Program-made: the position numbers and the translations under genes
DNA from: Flavobacterium frigoris PS1
GTDB lineage: Bacteria; Bacteroidota; Bacteroidia; Flavobacteriales; Flavobacteriaceae
Direction: 5' to 3'
DNA: 64,000 nt
NCBI RefSeq assembly: GCF_000252125.1
Contig: NZ_AHKF01000010.1
Span: 248,001-312,000, forward strand
The notes under the pieces: model-generated
Databases searched by the model: none
Seen by the model: the letters and a program-made list of their open reading frames with translations, nothing else
What the model was told of the DNA's origin: nothing
Part shown: piece after piece, positions 16,661-25,767 of the stretch
Layout of the letters: every line of letters begins with the position of its first letter
How positions within the stretch are numbered: position 1 is the first letter of the stretch

Positions 16661-19600
16661 GACAGCCTTATATAATACATACGATAATTCCCCAAAAGTT
16701 AAGCAGATTGTAGAGCAGTTGGGCGGATTAAACCCAATAAAAATACAACTCGACGGTTTGTTGGGCTCTTCTGTTTCATTCATTATTCGCGCCTTATTTA
16801 AAAAAGCGGAGCGTCCTTTCTTAGTAGTTTTAAACAACAAGGAAGAGGCAGCTTATTATTTAAATGATTTGGAGCAAATGATTGGTGAGCAAGATGTGCT
16901 GTTTTATCCGGGTTCCTATCGGCGTCCGTACCAAATTGAAGATACCGATAATGCGAATGTTTTGCTTCGTGCCGAAGTGCTCAACAGAATAAATTCGCGA
17001 AAAAAACCAGCGGTTATCGTTAGTTATCCGGAGGCGCTATTTGAAAAAGTAGTGACACGTAAGGATTTGGAAAAAAACACTTTAAAAGTATCTGTTGGAG
17101 ACAAAATTTCTATTGATTTTATTAATGAAGTTTTATTCGAATATGAATTTAAAAGAGTTGATTTTATAACTGAACCAGGTGAGTTTTCTGTTCGTGGAGG
17201 TATCGTCGATGTTTTTTCTTTTTCAAATGATAACCCATATCGTATCGAGTTTTTTGGAAACGAAGTGGACAGTATTCGGAGTTTTGACGTAGGTACACAA
17301 TTGTCTATTGCGATCCAAAAGAAGATTACCATAATCCCAAATGTAGAAAACAAGGTTTTTCAGGAGAACAGAGAAAGTTTCTTGGATTATATCTCGGAGA
17401 AAACGGTAATTTTTATTCAAAACACAGAGGATTTATTTTCGCAATTAGACAAGCAATTTACCAGAGCAGAAGAGGCTTTCGAAAAACTGTCTAAAGACAT
17501 AAAACATGCTACTCCTGAGCAATTGTTTCTAAATCAATCTGCTTTTATCAAAGGAGCATTGGACTTCTCGATCGTAGAATTGAGTTCTCGACCAATATTT
17601 AAAATAGCTAAAAAATTCGAATTCTATATTCAACCGCAGCCGTCGTTCAATAAGCAGTTTGACCTTCTGTTGAATAATCTGAGCGAGAATCATTTCAACG
17701 GATATAAAAATTATTTGTTTTGTTCGAATGAAAATCAGGCCAAACGTTTTCATGATATTTTTGAAACCCTTGACGAAGCTAATTCGGAGAATATTCGAAA
17801 ACAGTACAACACTATTGTTTTTCCTTTGTATCAAGGTTTTATCGATGAGGAGAATCAAATTACTTGTTATACTGACCACCAGATTTTTGAGCGCTATCAT
17901 AAATTTAGCATCAAGAATGGTTATTCGAAAAAGCAAAATATAACTTTAAAAGAGCTCACCACTTTATCTGTTGGGGATTATGTAACACACATCGATCACG
18001 GAATAGGGCGTTTTGGAGGACTACAAAAAATACAAGTAGAGAATAGAACACAAGAAGCGATCAAGTTAGTATATGCGGACAATGATATTGTTTACGTAAG
18101 TATTCATTCGCTGCACAAGATTTCGAAATACGCAGGCAAAGACGGAGCGCCTCCCAAAATTTATAAATTAGGCTCGAATGCCTGGAAAGTTTTAAAGCAA
18201 AAAACCAAGGCAAGAGTTAAGCATGTTGCGTTTAACTTGATCCAGTTGTATGCTAAAAGAAGATTGGACAAAGGATTCCAGTTTGCGCCCGATAGTTATT
18301 TACAGAACGAATTGGAAAGTTCGTTTATATATGAAGATACGCCAGACCAAACCAAATCGACTCAGGAAGTAAAGGCAGATATGGAAAGTGACCGTCCTAT
18401 GGATCGCTTGGTGTGTGGTGATGTGGGTTTTGGTAAAACGGAGGTGGCTATTCGTGCGGCTTTTAAAGCCGTTGATAACAGCAAGCAGGTTGCCATTCTG
18501 GTGCCAACAACCATATTAGCATACCAACATTACCGTACTTTCACGGAAAGATTGAAGGATATGCCAGTTTCTATTGGCTATTTAAACCGATTCAGATCGG
18601 CGAAACAAAAATCAGAAACGCTGAAATTATTAGCGGAAGGAAAACTCGATATTGTTATCGGGACACACCAGTTGGTTAATAAAAATGTAGTTTTTAAAGA
18701 TTTAGGTTTGTTAATTGTCGATGAGGAACAAAAGTTTGGGGTCAACGTAAAAGACAAATTAAAAACAATAGCAGCCAATGTCGATACACTGACTTTAACT
18801 GCAACGCCAATTCCGAGAACCTTGCAGTTTTCGTTAATGGCAGCAAGAGATTTATCCGTAATTACGACGCCACCGCCCAATCGATATCCTATCGAAACGA
18901 ATGTAGTCGGTTTCAGCGAGGAACTGATTCGGGATGCGATTTCCTATGAGATTCAGCGTAACGGTCAGGTTTTCTTTATCAATAACCGCATTGAGAATAT
19001 TAAGGAAGTTGCTGGAATGATTCAGAGACTGGTGCCAAATGCCAGAGTTGGAATTGGTCACGGACAGATGGAAGGAAAAAAACTCGAAGAGTTAATGCTT
19101 GCTTTCATGAACGGCGAATTTGATGTTTTGGTAGCAACTACCATTATCGAAAGTGGATTGGACGTTCCTAACGCCAATACGATTTTCATTAATAATGCCA
19201 ATAATTTTGGTTTGTCTGATTTGCATCAAATGCGAGGACGTGTGGGGCGAAGCAATAAAAAAGCATTTTGTTATTTTATTTGTCCACCGTATTCGGCCAT
19301 GACAGATGATGCTAGGAAGCGAATTCAAGCTTTGGAACAGTTCAGTGAACTGGGAAGCGGATTTAATATTGCCATGAAAGATTTAGAGATTCGTGGTGCT
19401 GGAGATTTATTGGGAGGAGAACAAAGCGGCTTTATCAATGAAATTGGTTTTGATACGTACCAAAAAATACTGAACGAAGCTATCGATGAATTGAAAGAAA
19501 ATGAATTTAAAGATTTGTATCCAGTCGAGAATGATTTAGAAACCAAAGAATACGTAAAAGACCTTCAGATCGATACTGATTTTGAGTTGTTGTTTTCTGA

Positions 19601-20027
19601 CGAATATATCAATAATGTTAGCGAGCGATTGAGTTTATACAACGAATTAGGCGCTGTGAAAAATGAAGATGAACTACAACTTTTCCAGAAAAAATTAATT
19701 GATAGATTTGGTCCAATGCCACCACGCGCAATTGCCTTAATGAACAGTATCCGAATTAAATGGGTTGCCAGTCGTGTAGGAATCGAAAAATTAGTCATGA
19801 AGCAAGGAAAAATGGTAGGCTATTTTGTATCCGATCAACAATCGGATTATTATCAGTCCAATCGTTTTACGGATGTCATGCGTTTTGTCCAAAAACACAG
19901 TTCCATTTGCAAAATAAAAGAAAAAGAAACTAAGAATGGCTTGCGCTTGTTGTTGACTTTTGAAAATGTAAAATCAACTAGAAGAGCTTTGGAATTAATG
20001 GAAATGTTAGGTGGAGTAGACAAATAA
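16653..20027 (+). CDS. mfd: transcription-repair coupling factor Mfd
   Basis: The protein is about 1124 residues, as expected for Mfd: an N-terminal UvrB-like part (RPYQIEDTDN, EPGEFSVRGGIVDVFSF), an RNA-polymerase interaction region (GDYVTHIDHGIGRFGGL), helicase motifs GDVGFGKTEVA, VDEEQKFGV, TATPIPRTLQFS and RGRVGRS, and a C-terminal TRCF domain. It removes RNA polymerase stalled at DNA damage and recruits UvrA. The start is uncertain: TTG at 16653 gives the natural MSKTALYNTYDNS and an 8-bp overlap with the previous gene; an ATG at 16593 would overlap it by 68 bp. Confidence 0.95.
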   Translation: MSKTALYNTYDNSPKVKQIVEQLGGLNPIKIQLDGLLGSSVSFIIRALFKKAERPFLVVLNNKEEAAYYLNDLEQMIGEQDVLFYPGSYRRPYQIEDTDNANVLLRAEVLNRINSRKKPAVIVSYPEALFEKVVTRKDLEKNTLKVSVGDKISIDFINEVLFEYEFKRVDFITEPGEFSVRGGIVDVFSFSNDNPYRIEFFGNEVDSIRSFDVGTQLSIAIQKKITIIPNVENKVFQENRESFLDYISEKTVIFIQNTEDLFSQLDKQFTRAEEAFEKLSKDIKHATPEQLFLNQSAFIKGALDFSIVELSSRPIFKIAKKFEFYIQPQPSFNKQFDLLLNNLSENHFNGYKNYLFCSNENQAKRFHDIFETLDEANSENIRKQYNTIVFPLYQGFIDEENQITCYTDHQIFERYHKFSIKNGYSKKQNITLKELTTLSVGDYVTHIDHGIGRFGGLQKIQVENRTQEAIKLVYADNDIVYVSIHSLHKISKYAGKDGAPPKIYKLGSNAWKVLKQKTKARVKHVAFNLIQLYAKRRLDKGFQFAPDSYLQNELESSFIYEDTPDQTKSTQEVKADMESDRPMDRLVCGDVGFGKTEVAIRAAFKAVDNSKQVAILVPTTILAYQHYRTFTERLKDMPVSIGYLNRFRSAKQKSETLKLLAEGKLDIVIGTHQLVNKNVVFKDLGLLIVDEEQKFGVNVKDKLKTIAANVDTLTLTATPIPRTLQFSLMAARDLSVITTPPPNRYPIETNVVGFSEELIRDAISYEIQRNGQVFFINNRIENIKEVAGMIQRLVPNARVGIGHGQMEGKKLEELMLAFMNGEFDVLVATTIIESGLDVPNANTIFINNANNFGLSDLHQMRGRVGRSNKKAFCYFICPPYSAMTDDARKRIQALEQFSELGSGFNIAMKDLEIRGAGDLLGGEQSGFINEIGFDTYQKILNEAIDELKENEFKDLYPVENDLETKEYVKDLQIDTDFELLFSDEYINNVSERLSLYNELGAVKNEDELQLFQKKLIDRFGPMPPRAIALMNSIRIKWVASRVGIEKLVMKQGKMVGYFVSDQQSDYYQSNRFTDVMRFVQKHSSICKIKEKETKNGLRLLLTFENVKSTRRALELMEMLGGVDK

Positions 20028-20057
20028 TCTTTCTGTTTAGAAAAACTACCGGAAACG

Positions 20058-20091
20058 AAAAGCTTCCAGCCTGTTAAAGGCTGGGAGCTTT
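20058..20091. terminator. terminator between mfd and the ACT-like gene
   Basis: AAAGCTTCCAGCC pairs with GGCTGGGAGCTTT around TGTTAAA, with one mismatch. It lies between convergent genes. Confidence 0.75.
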
Positions 20092-20102
20092 AATTCATAT
20101 AT

Positions 20103-20759
20103 CTACATTTTTAAATCTTTAATTACTTTAAAAGCAACATCTACCTGATCTTCGCTTACCAAAATAGTAAATTCATTTGAAGTTGAAATCACTTCATTAA
20201 TAATAATCCCTTCCCAAGCTAAACGTTGAAAAATGAAATAGTAAATACCAGGAATAACAATATTTTCTTTAGGTAGCTTAACAGTGATTGACGCTAAGTC
20301 ATCCAGTTTTTGGATTAATTTTTCATTGCTAAGATGCTTATCAACCAATTGATTTACACTTTTGCTTACTACAATATTGATTTCATTTACACCTCTGGAT
20401 GATGTATAAAAAACATCTGGTAATGCATTGATGTCTGATATTAATTCAGCTTGTTTGTTTAAAACAGTATCTGAAACCGCAAAAGTATAATCAGTCAAGG
20501 CAGACCGAACAGTGATTTCGCCTATGTTTTTTATTACTTTATTTATTTTGTGGTTTAATCTAAAATCAAGCTCTTCAGTTAGCCTTTTCAATGCCATTAC
20601 AACCGCACCTTGTTTCACTTCTTTGCCAAACTCACTTTCCAATTCGGACATGATGTTTCTTGATAGTGAAGTCAAGTTGATAATCCCAAGTGATAATGCG
20701 TTTAATAAAAATGGCTTTGTTTTGATGTAATTTTCTACAATTGAAGAGACAGTTTTCAT
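20103..20759 (-). CDS. ACT-like / aspartate-kinase-regulatory-like conserved protein
   Basis: The 218-residue protein has no signal peptide. Its C-terminal half (SSRGVNEINIVVSKSVNQLVDKHL and then IVIPGIYYFIFQRLAWEGIIINEVIST) looks like paired ACT modules such as those in aspartate kinases. No kinase domain is present, so it is at most a ligand-binding or regulatory protein. I use the ATG at 20759 (MKTVSSIVENYIK); the frame to 20828 needs TTG. Its ligand and partner are unknown, and neighbours give no hint. Confidence 0.7.
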   Translation of the reverse strand: MKTVSSIVENYIKTKPFLLNALSLGIINLTSLSRNIMSELESEFGKEVKQGAVVMALKRLTEELDFRLNHKINKVIKNIGEITVRSALTDYTFAVSDTVLNKQAELISDINALPDVFYTSSRGVNEINIVVSKSVNQLVDKHLSNEKLIQKLDDLASITVKLPKENIVIPGIYYFIFQRLAWEGIIINEVISTSNEFTILVSEDQVDVAFKVIKDLKM

Positions 20760-20876
20760 GATTTTGATGTGTTTGTGTTTGGTAAGAACAGCAAGGTTGT
20801 TTAGTTTGTGTGTTAAAAGTCTCTGCAAATATAAATAAAAAACAATTTGTTACAAATATAACATCAAAAAATATAC

Positions 20877-21236
20877 TTAAAAATGATAAAATGCATCTAT
20901 AAGGTGCTCAATGGCAAAAGATTTGCCTTCTTTATGGATGGCTATTATGTCAAAACGGACATTGATGTCCAAATCTTTTTCGATTACATATGCATCTACC
21001 GCCTTTACCAGAAGTTGAATTTTTTTAGGTTTCACAAAATCCTGGGGTAAACCAAAATCTAAAGAAGAGCGAGTTTTGACTTCGACAATGGCAAGTATGT
21101 TTTCTTTCTTTGCAATAATATCTATTTCCGCTTTTTGAAAAGTCCAGTTGGTTTCTAAAATAGCATAGCCATTTTTCTGTAGATATTCTACAGCCAACTC
21201 TTCTCCCAGTTTTCCTAAATCATTATGTTCGGCCAT
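20877..21236 (-). CDS. YraN family (UPF0102) endonuclease-like protein
   Basis: The 119-residue protein has the YraN pattern: LGKLGEELAVEYLQKNGYAILETNW at the start, then AEIDIIAKKENILAIVEVKTRS, which contains the D..EVK core of the restriction-endonuclease-like fold. Family members are widespread, and their DNA role is not settled. Length is typical. It lies alone between the ACT-like gene and the S66 peptidase on the same strand. Confidence 0.92.
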   Translation of the reverse strand: MAEHNDLGKLGEELAVEYLQKNGYAILETNWTFQKAEIDIIAKKENILAIVEVKTRSSLDFGLPQDFVKPKKIQLLVKAVDAYVIEKDLDINVRFDIIAIHKEGKSFAIEHLIDAFYHF

Positions 21237-21324
21237 GAAAATTGTGTTCAGCGTTTAGCCGCAGTAAGTATAGATCTGCGTTCAGAAATTGGTATTCATT
21301 ACTCAAAATCGGTAATCAATTTTA

Positions 21325-22326
21325 TTATTCAAAAACAACACTTGAACTATTTTCAGCTACATTTAGAGTTACTTTACTACCTAGTATCAAGGCTCTGTTG
21401 TCACGAATATGTCCCGCGGGGAAACTATATAGGACTGGGATATTATATGTTTTAGTCACATCTTCTATGATTTGAACAGCGTTTTTTCCCCAAGGAATAT
21501 CATTATCTTTCATGTCAGACATTGAGCCCACTATAATTCCTTTTATGCTCTCTAGACAGCCGTTGCGTTTCAAATTTATCATCATACGATCGATATGATA
21601 CAGATATTCATCTAGATCTTCTATAAACAAGATTTTATCTGTACAGTCAATAGCTGATTGAGATCCCAACAAACTATAAAGAATGGATAAGTTTCCACCT
21701 ACTAATTCGCCCGTTGCAGTTCCCATTCGATTCATTGGATCAGGAGCGATTTGATAAGACAATTGGTTTCCAAATAATGCAATTTTTAAACTTTCAACTG
21801 CCTCTTTGGAGGCGCGCGCTGTCGTGACAGGCATGATTCCATGGATGGATTTATAACCCAAAGTATTCAAATGATTGTGCAGCACAGTAACGTCACTAAA
21901 TCCAATAATCCATTTTGGACTTTGTTTAAATTTGGTAAAATCTAATAAGTCAACCATTCTTACTGTACCATAACCCCCTTTTACGCACCAAATTCCTTTG
22001 ATGTTAGGATTGTCTAATTGCTTCTGAAAATCAGCGGCTCTTTGCTCATCAGTTCCCGCAAGTTGGTTTTCATCTAAACCGATGGTATTCCCAATAACGA
22101 CTTCCAGTCCCCAACTGTGTAATAAATCAATTGCTGGTTTAAGATTGTCGTCAAGGTTTTTTCGGGCTGTAGCCAAAATGGCGATGGTGTCTCCTTTTTG
22201 TAAAATGGGTGGTGTTGTCATTAGTGTGCTAGCTTGGCTGTTGTAGGATTGTAAAATAAAAAGTAAAAACAGGAATTTATATAAACCAAACGTACTGTTT
22301 ATAAACGAAGATCGAGTAGTGTGCAT
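21325..22326 (-). CDS. S66 family LD-carboxypeptidase (LdcA-like)
   Basis: The 333-residue protein has the S66 landmarks: LQKGDTIAILATARK at the start, CVKGGYGTVRMVDLLDF, catalytic Ser in IIGFSDVTVLHNHL, Glu in LFIEDLDEYLYHIDRM and His in FPAGHIRDN. The family trims the terminal D-alanine from murein tetrapeptides during recycling. The long start gives a plausible signal peptide (FLFLLFIL, then SQAS), whereas a cytosolic LdcA would start at the ATG at 22221 (MTTPPILQKGD). I cannot decide between these. Confidence 0.9.
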   Translation of the reverse strand: MHTTRSSFINSTFGLYKFLFLLFILQSYNSQASTLMTTPPILQKGDTIAILATARKNLDDNLKPAIDLLHSWGLEVVIGNTIGLDENQLAGTDEQRAADFQKQLDNPNIKGIWCVKGGYGTVRMVDLLDFTKFKQSPKWIIGFSDVTVLHNHLNTLGYKSIHGIMPVTTARASKEAVESLKIALFGNQLSYQIAPDPMNRMGTATGELVGGNLSILYSLLGSQSAIDCTDKILFIEDLDEYLYHIDRMMINLKRNGCLESIKGIIVGSMSDMKDNDIPWGKNAVQIIEDVTKTYNIPVLYSFPAGHIRDNRALILGSKVTLNVAENSSSVVFE

Positions 22327-22490
22327 ATTTTTGTTTTCCTTATTTATTAATATCAGTGTAGTCTAAAAGAATAGACATAAACAAAGATAAGCAAATTGAA
22401 AATAAATCGGAGTTTGTTATTCAAATGAAGTATTTTTACTAGGAGTTAACATAAGTTTTGTGGTATTTCCTGTTGAAAGCTATTTTTAAT

Positions 22491-23609
22491 ATGTCAGATA
22501 TGAGAGTTTTGCGATTGTTTTTCTTGTTCATCTTACTGTTTTCAATAACTAAGACTTTTGCTCAGCAGAAAAATTACGCTATACATACAATGGCATTTTA
22601 TAATTTTGAAAATCTTTTCGATACTATCAATGATCCCAATACGAATGATGATGAGTGGACGCCAAAAGGGGCCCAGCGTTGGACATCTAAAAAGTACCAG
22701 CAAAAGTTGCTAAATCTTTCCAGGGTTTTGCTCGAAATTGGTTCTTCTGAAAATACAAATTCACCCACTTTTATAGGCTGTTCTGAAATTGAAAACAGAG
22801 GCGTGTTAGAAGATTTGATTAAAGAACCTAAACTTATCAATAAGGAATATGGAATCATTCATTTTGATTCGCCTGATAAGCGGGGTATTGATGTAGCCTT
22901 GTTGTATCAAAAGAAATATTTCCGTCCTACCACCTATACTAATATTCCTTTAATTGTATATCGGAAGGAGGCGGCGAGTAAAGGACTGATAAAAGCAGAG
23001 GCCAGTGATAGAACCGATGACAGCTTGGTTGTGAGTGACCAAAACAATCGTGTATTTACTAGAGACCAGCTTCTGGTTACTGGATTTCTGGACGGTGAGG
23101 AAATCAATATCATTGTCAATCACTGGCCTTCTCGTTCTGGTGGCGAGAAAAAATCTAGCCCATTTAGAGAAGCGGCAGGAGCATTAAACCGAAAGATAAT
23201 TGATTCACTTCAACAAGTCAATCCTGATGCAAAAGTGATTACATTAGGAGATTTAAATGATGGTCCTTTTAACAAAAGCGTGAAGCTAGCTTTAGGCGCC
23301 AAGGCCAATAAGGTAGATGTTCTCCCTTTAGGAGTATTCAATCCATTTGAAGACATGGCTAAAAAAGGATTGGGAACCATTGCTTACCGAGATTCATGGG
23401 ATATTTTTGACCAAATCATGGTATCTCAATCTTTAATTCAAAATGACTTCAGTTCTTTTCGATACTGGAAAGCGGGGATTTACAATAAATCTTTTTTGAT
23501 ACAAACAAGCGGCCAATATAAAGGTTATCCGAAACGGCATTCCGCAACCGAAGTTGGTTTTAGTGACCACTTTCCTGTTTATATCTATCTCATTAAAGAG
23601 ATGAAGTAG
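22491..23609 (+). CDS. secreted endonuclease/exonuclease/phosphatase-family protein
   Basis: The 372-residue protein has a signal peptide (MRVLRLFFLFILLFSITKTFAQQ, from the second Met) and the EEP fold: MAFYNFENLFDT, GCSEIENRGVL, NIIVNHWPSRSGG, ITLGDLNDGPFNKSV and VGFSDHFPVYI hold the metal-binding and catalytic Asn, Glu, His and Asp. It may be a secreted nuclease or phosphodiesterase. The frame extends to a TTG at 22458, but the ATG at 22491 fits the signal peptide. Confidence 0.87.
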   Translation: MSDMRVLRLFFLFILLFSITKTFAQQKNYAIHTMAFYNFENLFDTINDPNTNDDEWTPKGAQRWTSKKYQQKLLNLSRVLLEIGSSENTNSPTFIGCSEIENRGVLEDLIKEPKLINKEYGIIHFDSPDKRGIDVALLYQKKYFRPTTYTNIPLIVYRKEAASKGLIKAEASDRTDDSLVVSDQNNRVFTRDQLLVTGFLDGEEINIIVNHWPSRSGGEKKSSPFREAAGALNRKIIDSLQQVNPDAKVITLGDLNDGPFNKSVKLALGAKANKVDVLPLGVFNPFEDMAKKGLGTIAYRDSWDIFDQIMVSQSLIQNDFSSFRYWKAGIYNKSFLIQTSGQYKGYPKRHSATEVGFSDHFPVYIYLIKEMK

Positions 23610-23733
23610 AAATTAAGTCAAGGACAGAAGTAGAGAAAATCGAAAGCCTCGGGAATAATTTATGAATTTATAAAATTTAAGCCATCCGACTTTTTAGTAA
23701 CTTAGCAACTCATAAATTTAACACACAATCAAG

Positions 23734-24273
23734 ATGTCCATAGCAAAACCGTTTAACCTAAATAAATGGATTGATGAAAACCGTCATTTATTAAAACCGC
23801 CAGTTGGTAATCGTAATTTATATAGAGAATCAGGAGATTACATTGTCATGATTGTTGCGGGACCTAATGCCCGTAAGGATTATCATTACAATGAAACCGA
23901 AGAGCTATTCTATCAACTAGAAGGTTCCATAAAAGTATTCATTCAAGAGGATGGGGAGCGCAAAGAAATGGAGCTCCATGCGGGTGATATGTACTTGCAC
24001 CCTGCTAACGTTCCGCATTCGCCGGTACGGTCAGAAGGCTCAATAGGTTTAGTAATTGAACGCAAAAGAGTAGGGAAGGGATTCACTGACGGACTGCAAT
24101 GGTATTGCGACAATTGCAATCATAAATTGCATGAAGTACGTTTTGAACTTCATAATATCGAGAAAGATTTCTTACCCCATTTTGAACATTTTTATGCTTC
24201 AGAAGAATTAAGAACTTGTGATAAATGCGGTACAGTTATGGAAGTTGATCCACGATTTGTTGCTAAAAAATAG
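23734..24273 (+). CDS. nbaC: 3-hydroxyanthranilate 3,4-dioxygenase
   Basis: The 179-residue cupin enzyme opens the ring of 3-hydroxyanthranilate in the kynurenine pathway. The iron ligands are visible as His51, Glu57 and His95 (YHYNETEELFYQLEG and NVPHSP), and the rubredoxin-like second metal site of bacterial enzymes as Cys125/Cys128 and Cys162/Cys165 (YCDNCNH, TCDKCGT). The product would feed NAD synthesis or tryptophan breakdown, but no other kynurenine gene is next to it. The neighbouring aldehyde dehydrogenase looks lysine-type, not pathway-specific. Confidence 0.95.
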   Translation: MSIAKPFNLNKWIDENRHLLKPPVGNRNLYRESGDYIVMIVAGPNARKDYHYNETEELFYQLEGSIKVFIQEDGERKEMELHAGDMYLHPANVPHSPVRSEGSIGLVIERKRVGKGFTDGLQWYCDNCNHKLHEVRFELHNIEKDFLPHFEHFYASEELRTCDKCGTVMEVDPRFVAKK

Positions 24274-24602
24274 TTTTTTTAGGAGCTATTTCCCGTCATC
24301 CGCTGTATTCCCGATTTAGAAAAACTACGGCTTGAAAAAAGCCTTGTTTTTCTAAATCGGGAGATGCCGCTTCTACCTGGGCTAGGGTTTAGTTATAACG
24401 ATTAGAACCAGTATATAAATTGAAGGTTTAGCGGTTAAGAAGCATAAATCTTTACGCTATAGTAAAGTGGAAAAGAGAGAAAGTAAGTAACCAGTTTTAC
24501 TTGCACAAAACTATGTGTTGCTTTTTAAAAAGTGTAACGCTTTTTTGTTCAAATACTATCTATGTCTCTATGTGGTAAAAAACATTAAATCTAAGGTAGT
24601 GA
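24274..24602. other. intergenic region with repeat copy B
   Basis: This 329 bp gap between convergent genes contains dispersed repeat copy B (24281-24386). The rest is A/T-rich with no credible gene. Near its right end, CTATGTCTCTATGTGGTAAAAAA looks like non-coding intergenic sequence; I see no other structure. Confidence 0.55.
24281..24386 (+). repeat. dispersed intergenic hairpin repeat, copy B (long-stem form)
   Basis: It begins AGGAGCTATTTCCCGTCATC and ends TTCTACCTGGGCTAGG, as in the other copies. The centre differs: CCCGATTTAGAAAAAC faces GTTTTTCTAAATCGGG, with an inner GGCTT/AAGCC stem, giving a nearly perfect long hairpin at 24310-24361. Confidence 0.75.
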
Positions 24603-25562
24603 TTACAGTTCAAATCGTTTACCCTGTTCAGGAAAAATAAACTGCACTTCTAAATCATTTTGCTTTTTTAACTGCGCTTTAATTTTAGCAAAATTCTCAG
24701 TTGGTGGCTTCATATGGGTAATGATAATTTTAAAACCTTTCAAAGCATCTTTTCCTGTAAGTTCACTTAAGGAATGAAGCTCGTTCATGAGATATTTTGG
24801 AGTTAAATGCCCAAATAATTGCGAGTCGGCCTGTTCGTTATGAAATGAAACCTCAATAAAAATTCCTTTTAATTGTTTGCTTTTAATTAAAGGAGCTATT
24901 TCCGTCCATAGCAAACTCAACTTATTACTTTTCTCAATTTGATCCGCACCGGTATCGCCTAAATACAAAGCGTAGGTATTCTCATTTTTAATTAAAAAAG
25001 CGGTGCTTTCAAAAGGGTTGACATGACTTAGCGGAAACGCTTTTACAGTCATTGTAGTATTTGCAATTGGAGTTTGTTCTTCGGGCTGTAATGTTTGAAA
25101 ATGGTATTTTTTTATTAGGTATCCATTTCCTTCATCTCCAAAATTAGCCCAAGTGTCCCCATTAAAATAATGTTTTTGTATCATTTCCATACAGCTATGG
25201 GTGGCGTATATAGTTTTTGATGAATCGGCAGGCGAATTGATAATCAAACCCGCAACATGATCTAAATGGGCATGGGATATTAAATAGCCTTTGATATATT
25301 TTTTTAAAACGGCTTCAGATGAAATTTTGAAAACGTTGTTCTCAATCGCTTTTTCAATTCCAGCATGTATTGTCCCTGCATCAAGACAAATAAAATCAGT
25401 AGTGTTTAAAGGTGCTAATAAATAGGCCGAAAGATTTTTTTCATCAATTCCGCCTTTTACTCCTAAAGGGACAATCTGAAAAGATGGTTTTTGTACCTTT
25501 TGAGCAATGCCGTTCATCGATATTAGAATCAAACAAATCCAAAATTTTTTAAAAAGTATCAT
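24603..25562 (-). CDS. class II 3',5'-cyclic-nucleotide phosphodiesterase (CpdP/PDE1-like), exported
   Basis: The 319-residue protein has a signal peptide (MILFKKFWICLILISMNGIAQ) and the class II PDE pattern: FQIVPLGVKGGIDEKNLSAYLLAP, metal motif SHAHLDHVAGL, ALYLGDTGAD and FIEVSFHNEQADSQLFGHLTPKYL. The HxHLDH core is of the metallo-beta-lactamase fold. The enzyme should hydrolyse cyclic AMP/GMP or similar in the periplasm. It is divergent from the aldehyde dehydrogenase and convergent with the dioxygenase gene. Confidence 0.88.
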   Translation of the reverse strand: MILFKKFWICLILISMNGIAQKVQKPSFQIVPLGVKGGIDEKNLSAYLLAPLNTTDFICLDAGTIHAGIEKAIENNVFKISSEAVLKKYIKGYLISHAHLDHVAGLIINSPADSSKTIYATHSCMEMIQKHYFNGDTWANFGDEGNGYLIKKYHFQTLQPEEQTPIANTTMTVKAFPLSHVNPFESTAFLIKNENTYALYLGDTGADQIEKSNKLSLLWTEIAPLIKSKQLKGIFIEVSFHNEQADSQLFGHLTPKYLMNELHSLSELTGKDALKGFKIIITHMKPPTENFAKIKAQLKKQNDLEVQFIFPEQGKRFEL

Positions 25563-25767
25563 GATTTATAGTGTGTAATTAGGAATTAATTTTCAGTCCA
25601 TAAAATTAGGTTCTTCTTTTGAAATTGAAGCTTTTTTTGCTAAATCAATTTTAACTGCTCAAATTGGCCTAATTTTACTTAGATTTTAACAATTTAATTC
25701 GAGATAAATTCAACTCGAAATAATATCTTTACGGAATAATATAACAATTTTAACTAAAAAAGTTACA

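Noticed and set aside
17529..17936. 135-codon minus-strand frame inside mfd
   Set aside because: It is antisense to a conserved gene, rich in Ile, Leu and Lys without order, and has no ribosome binding site or neighbour support.
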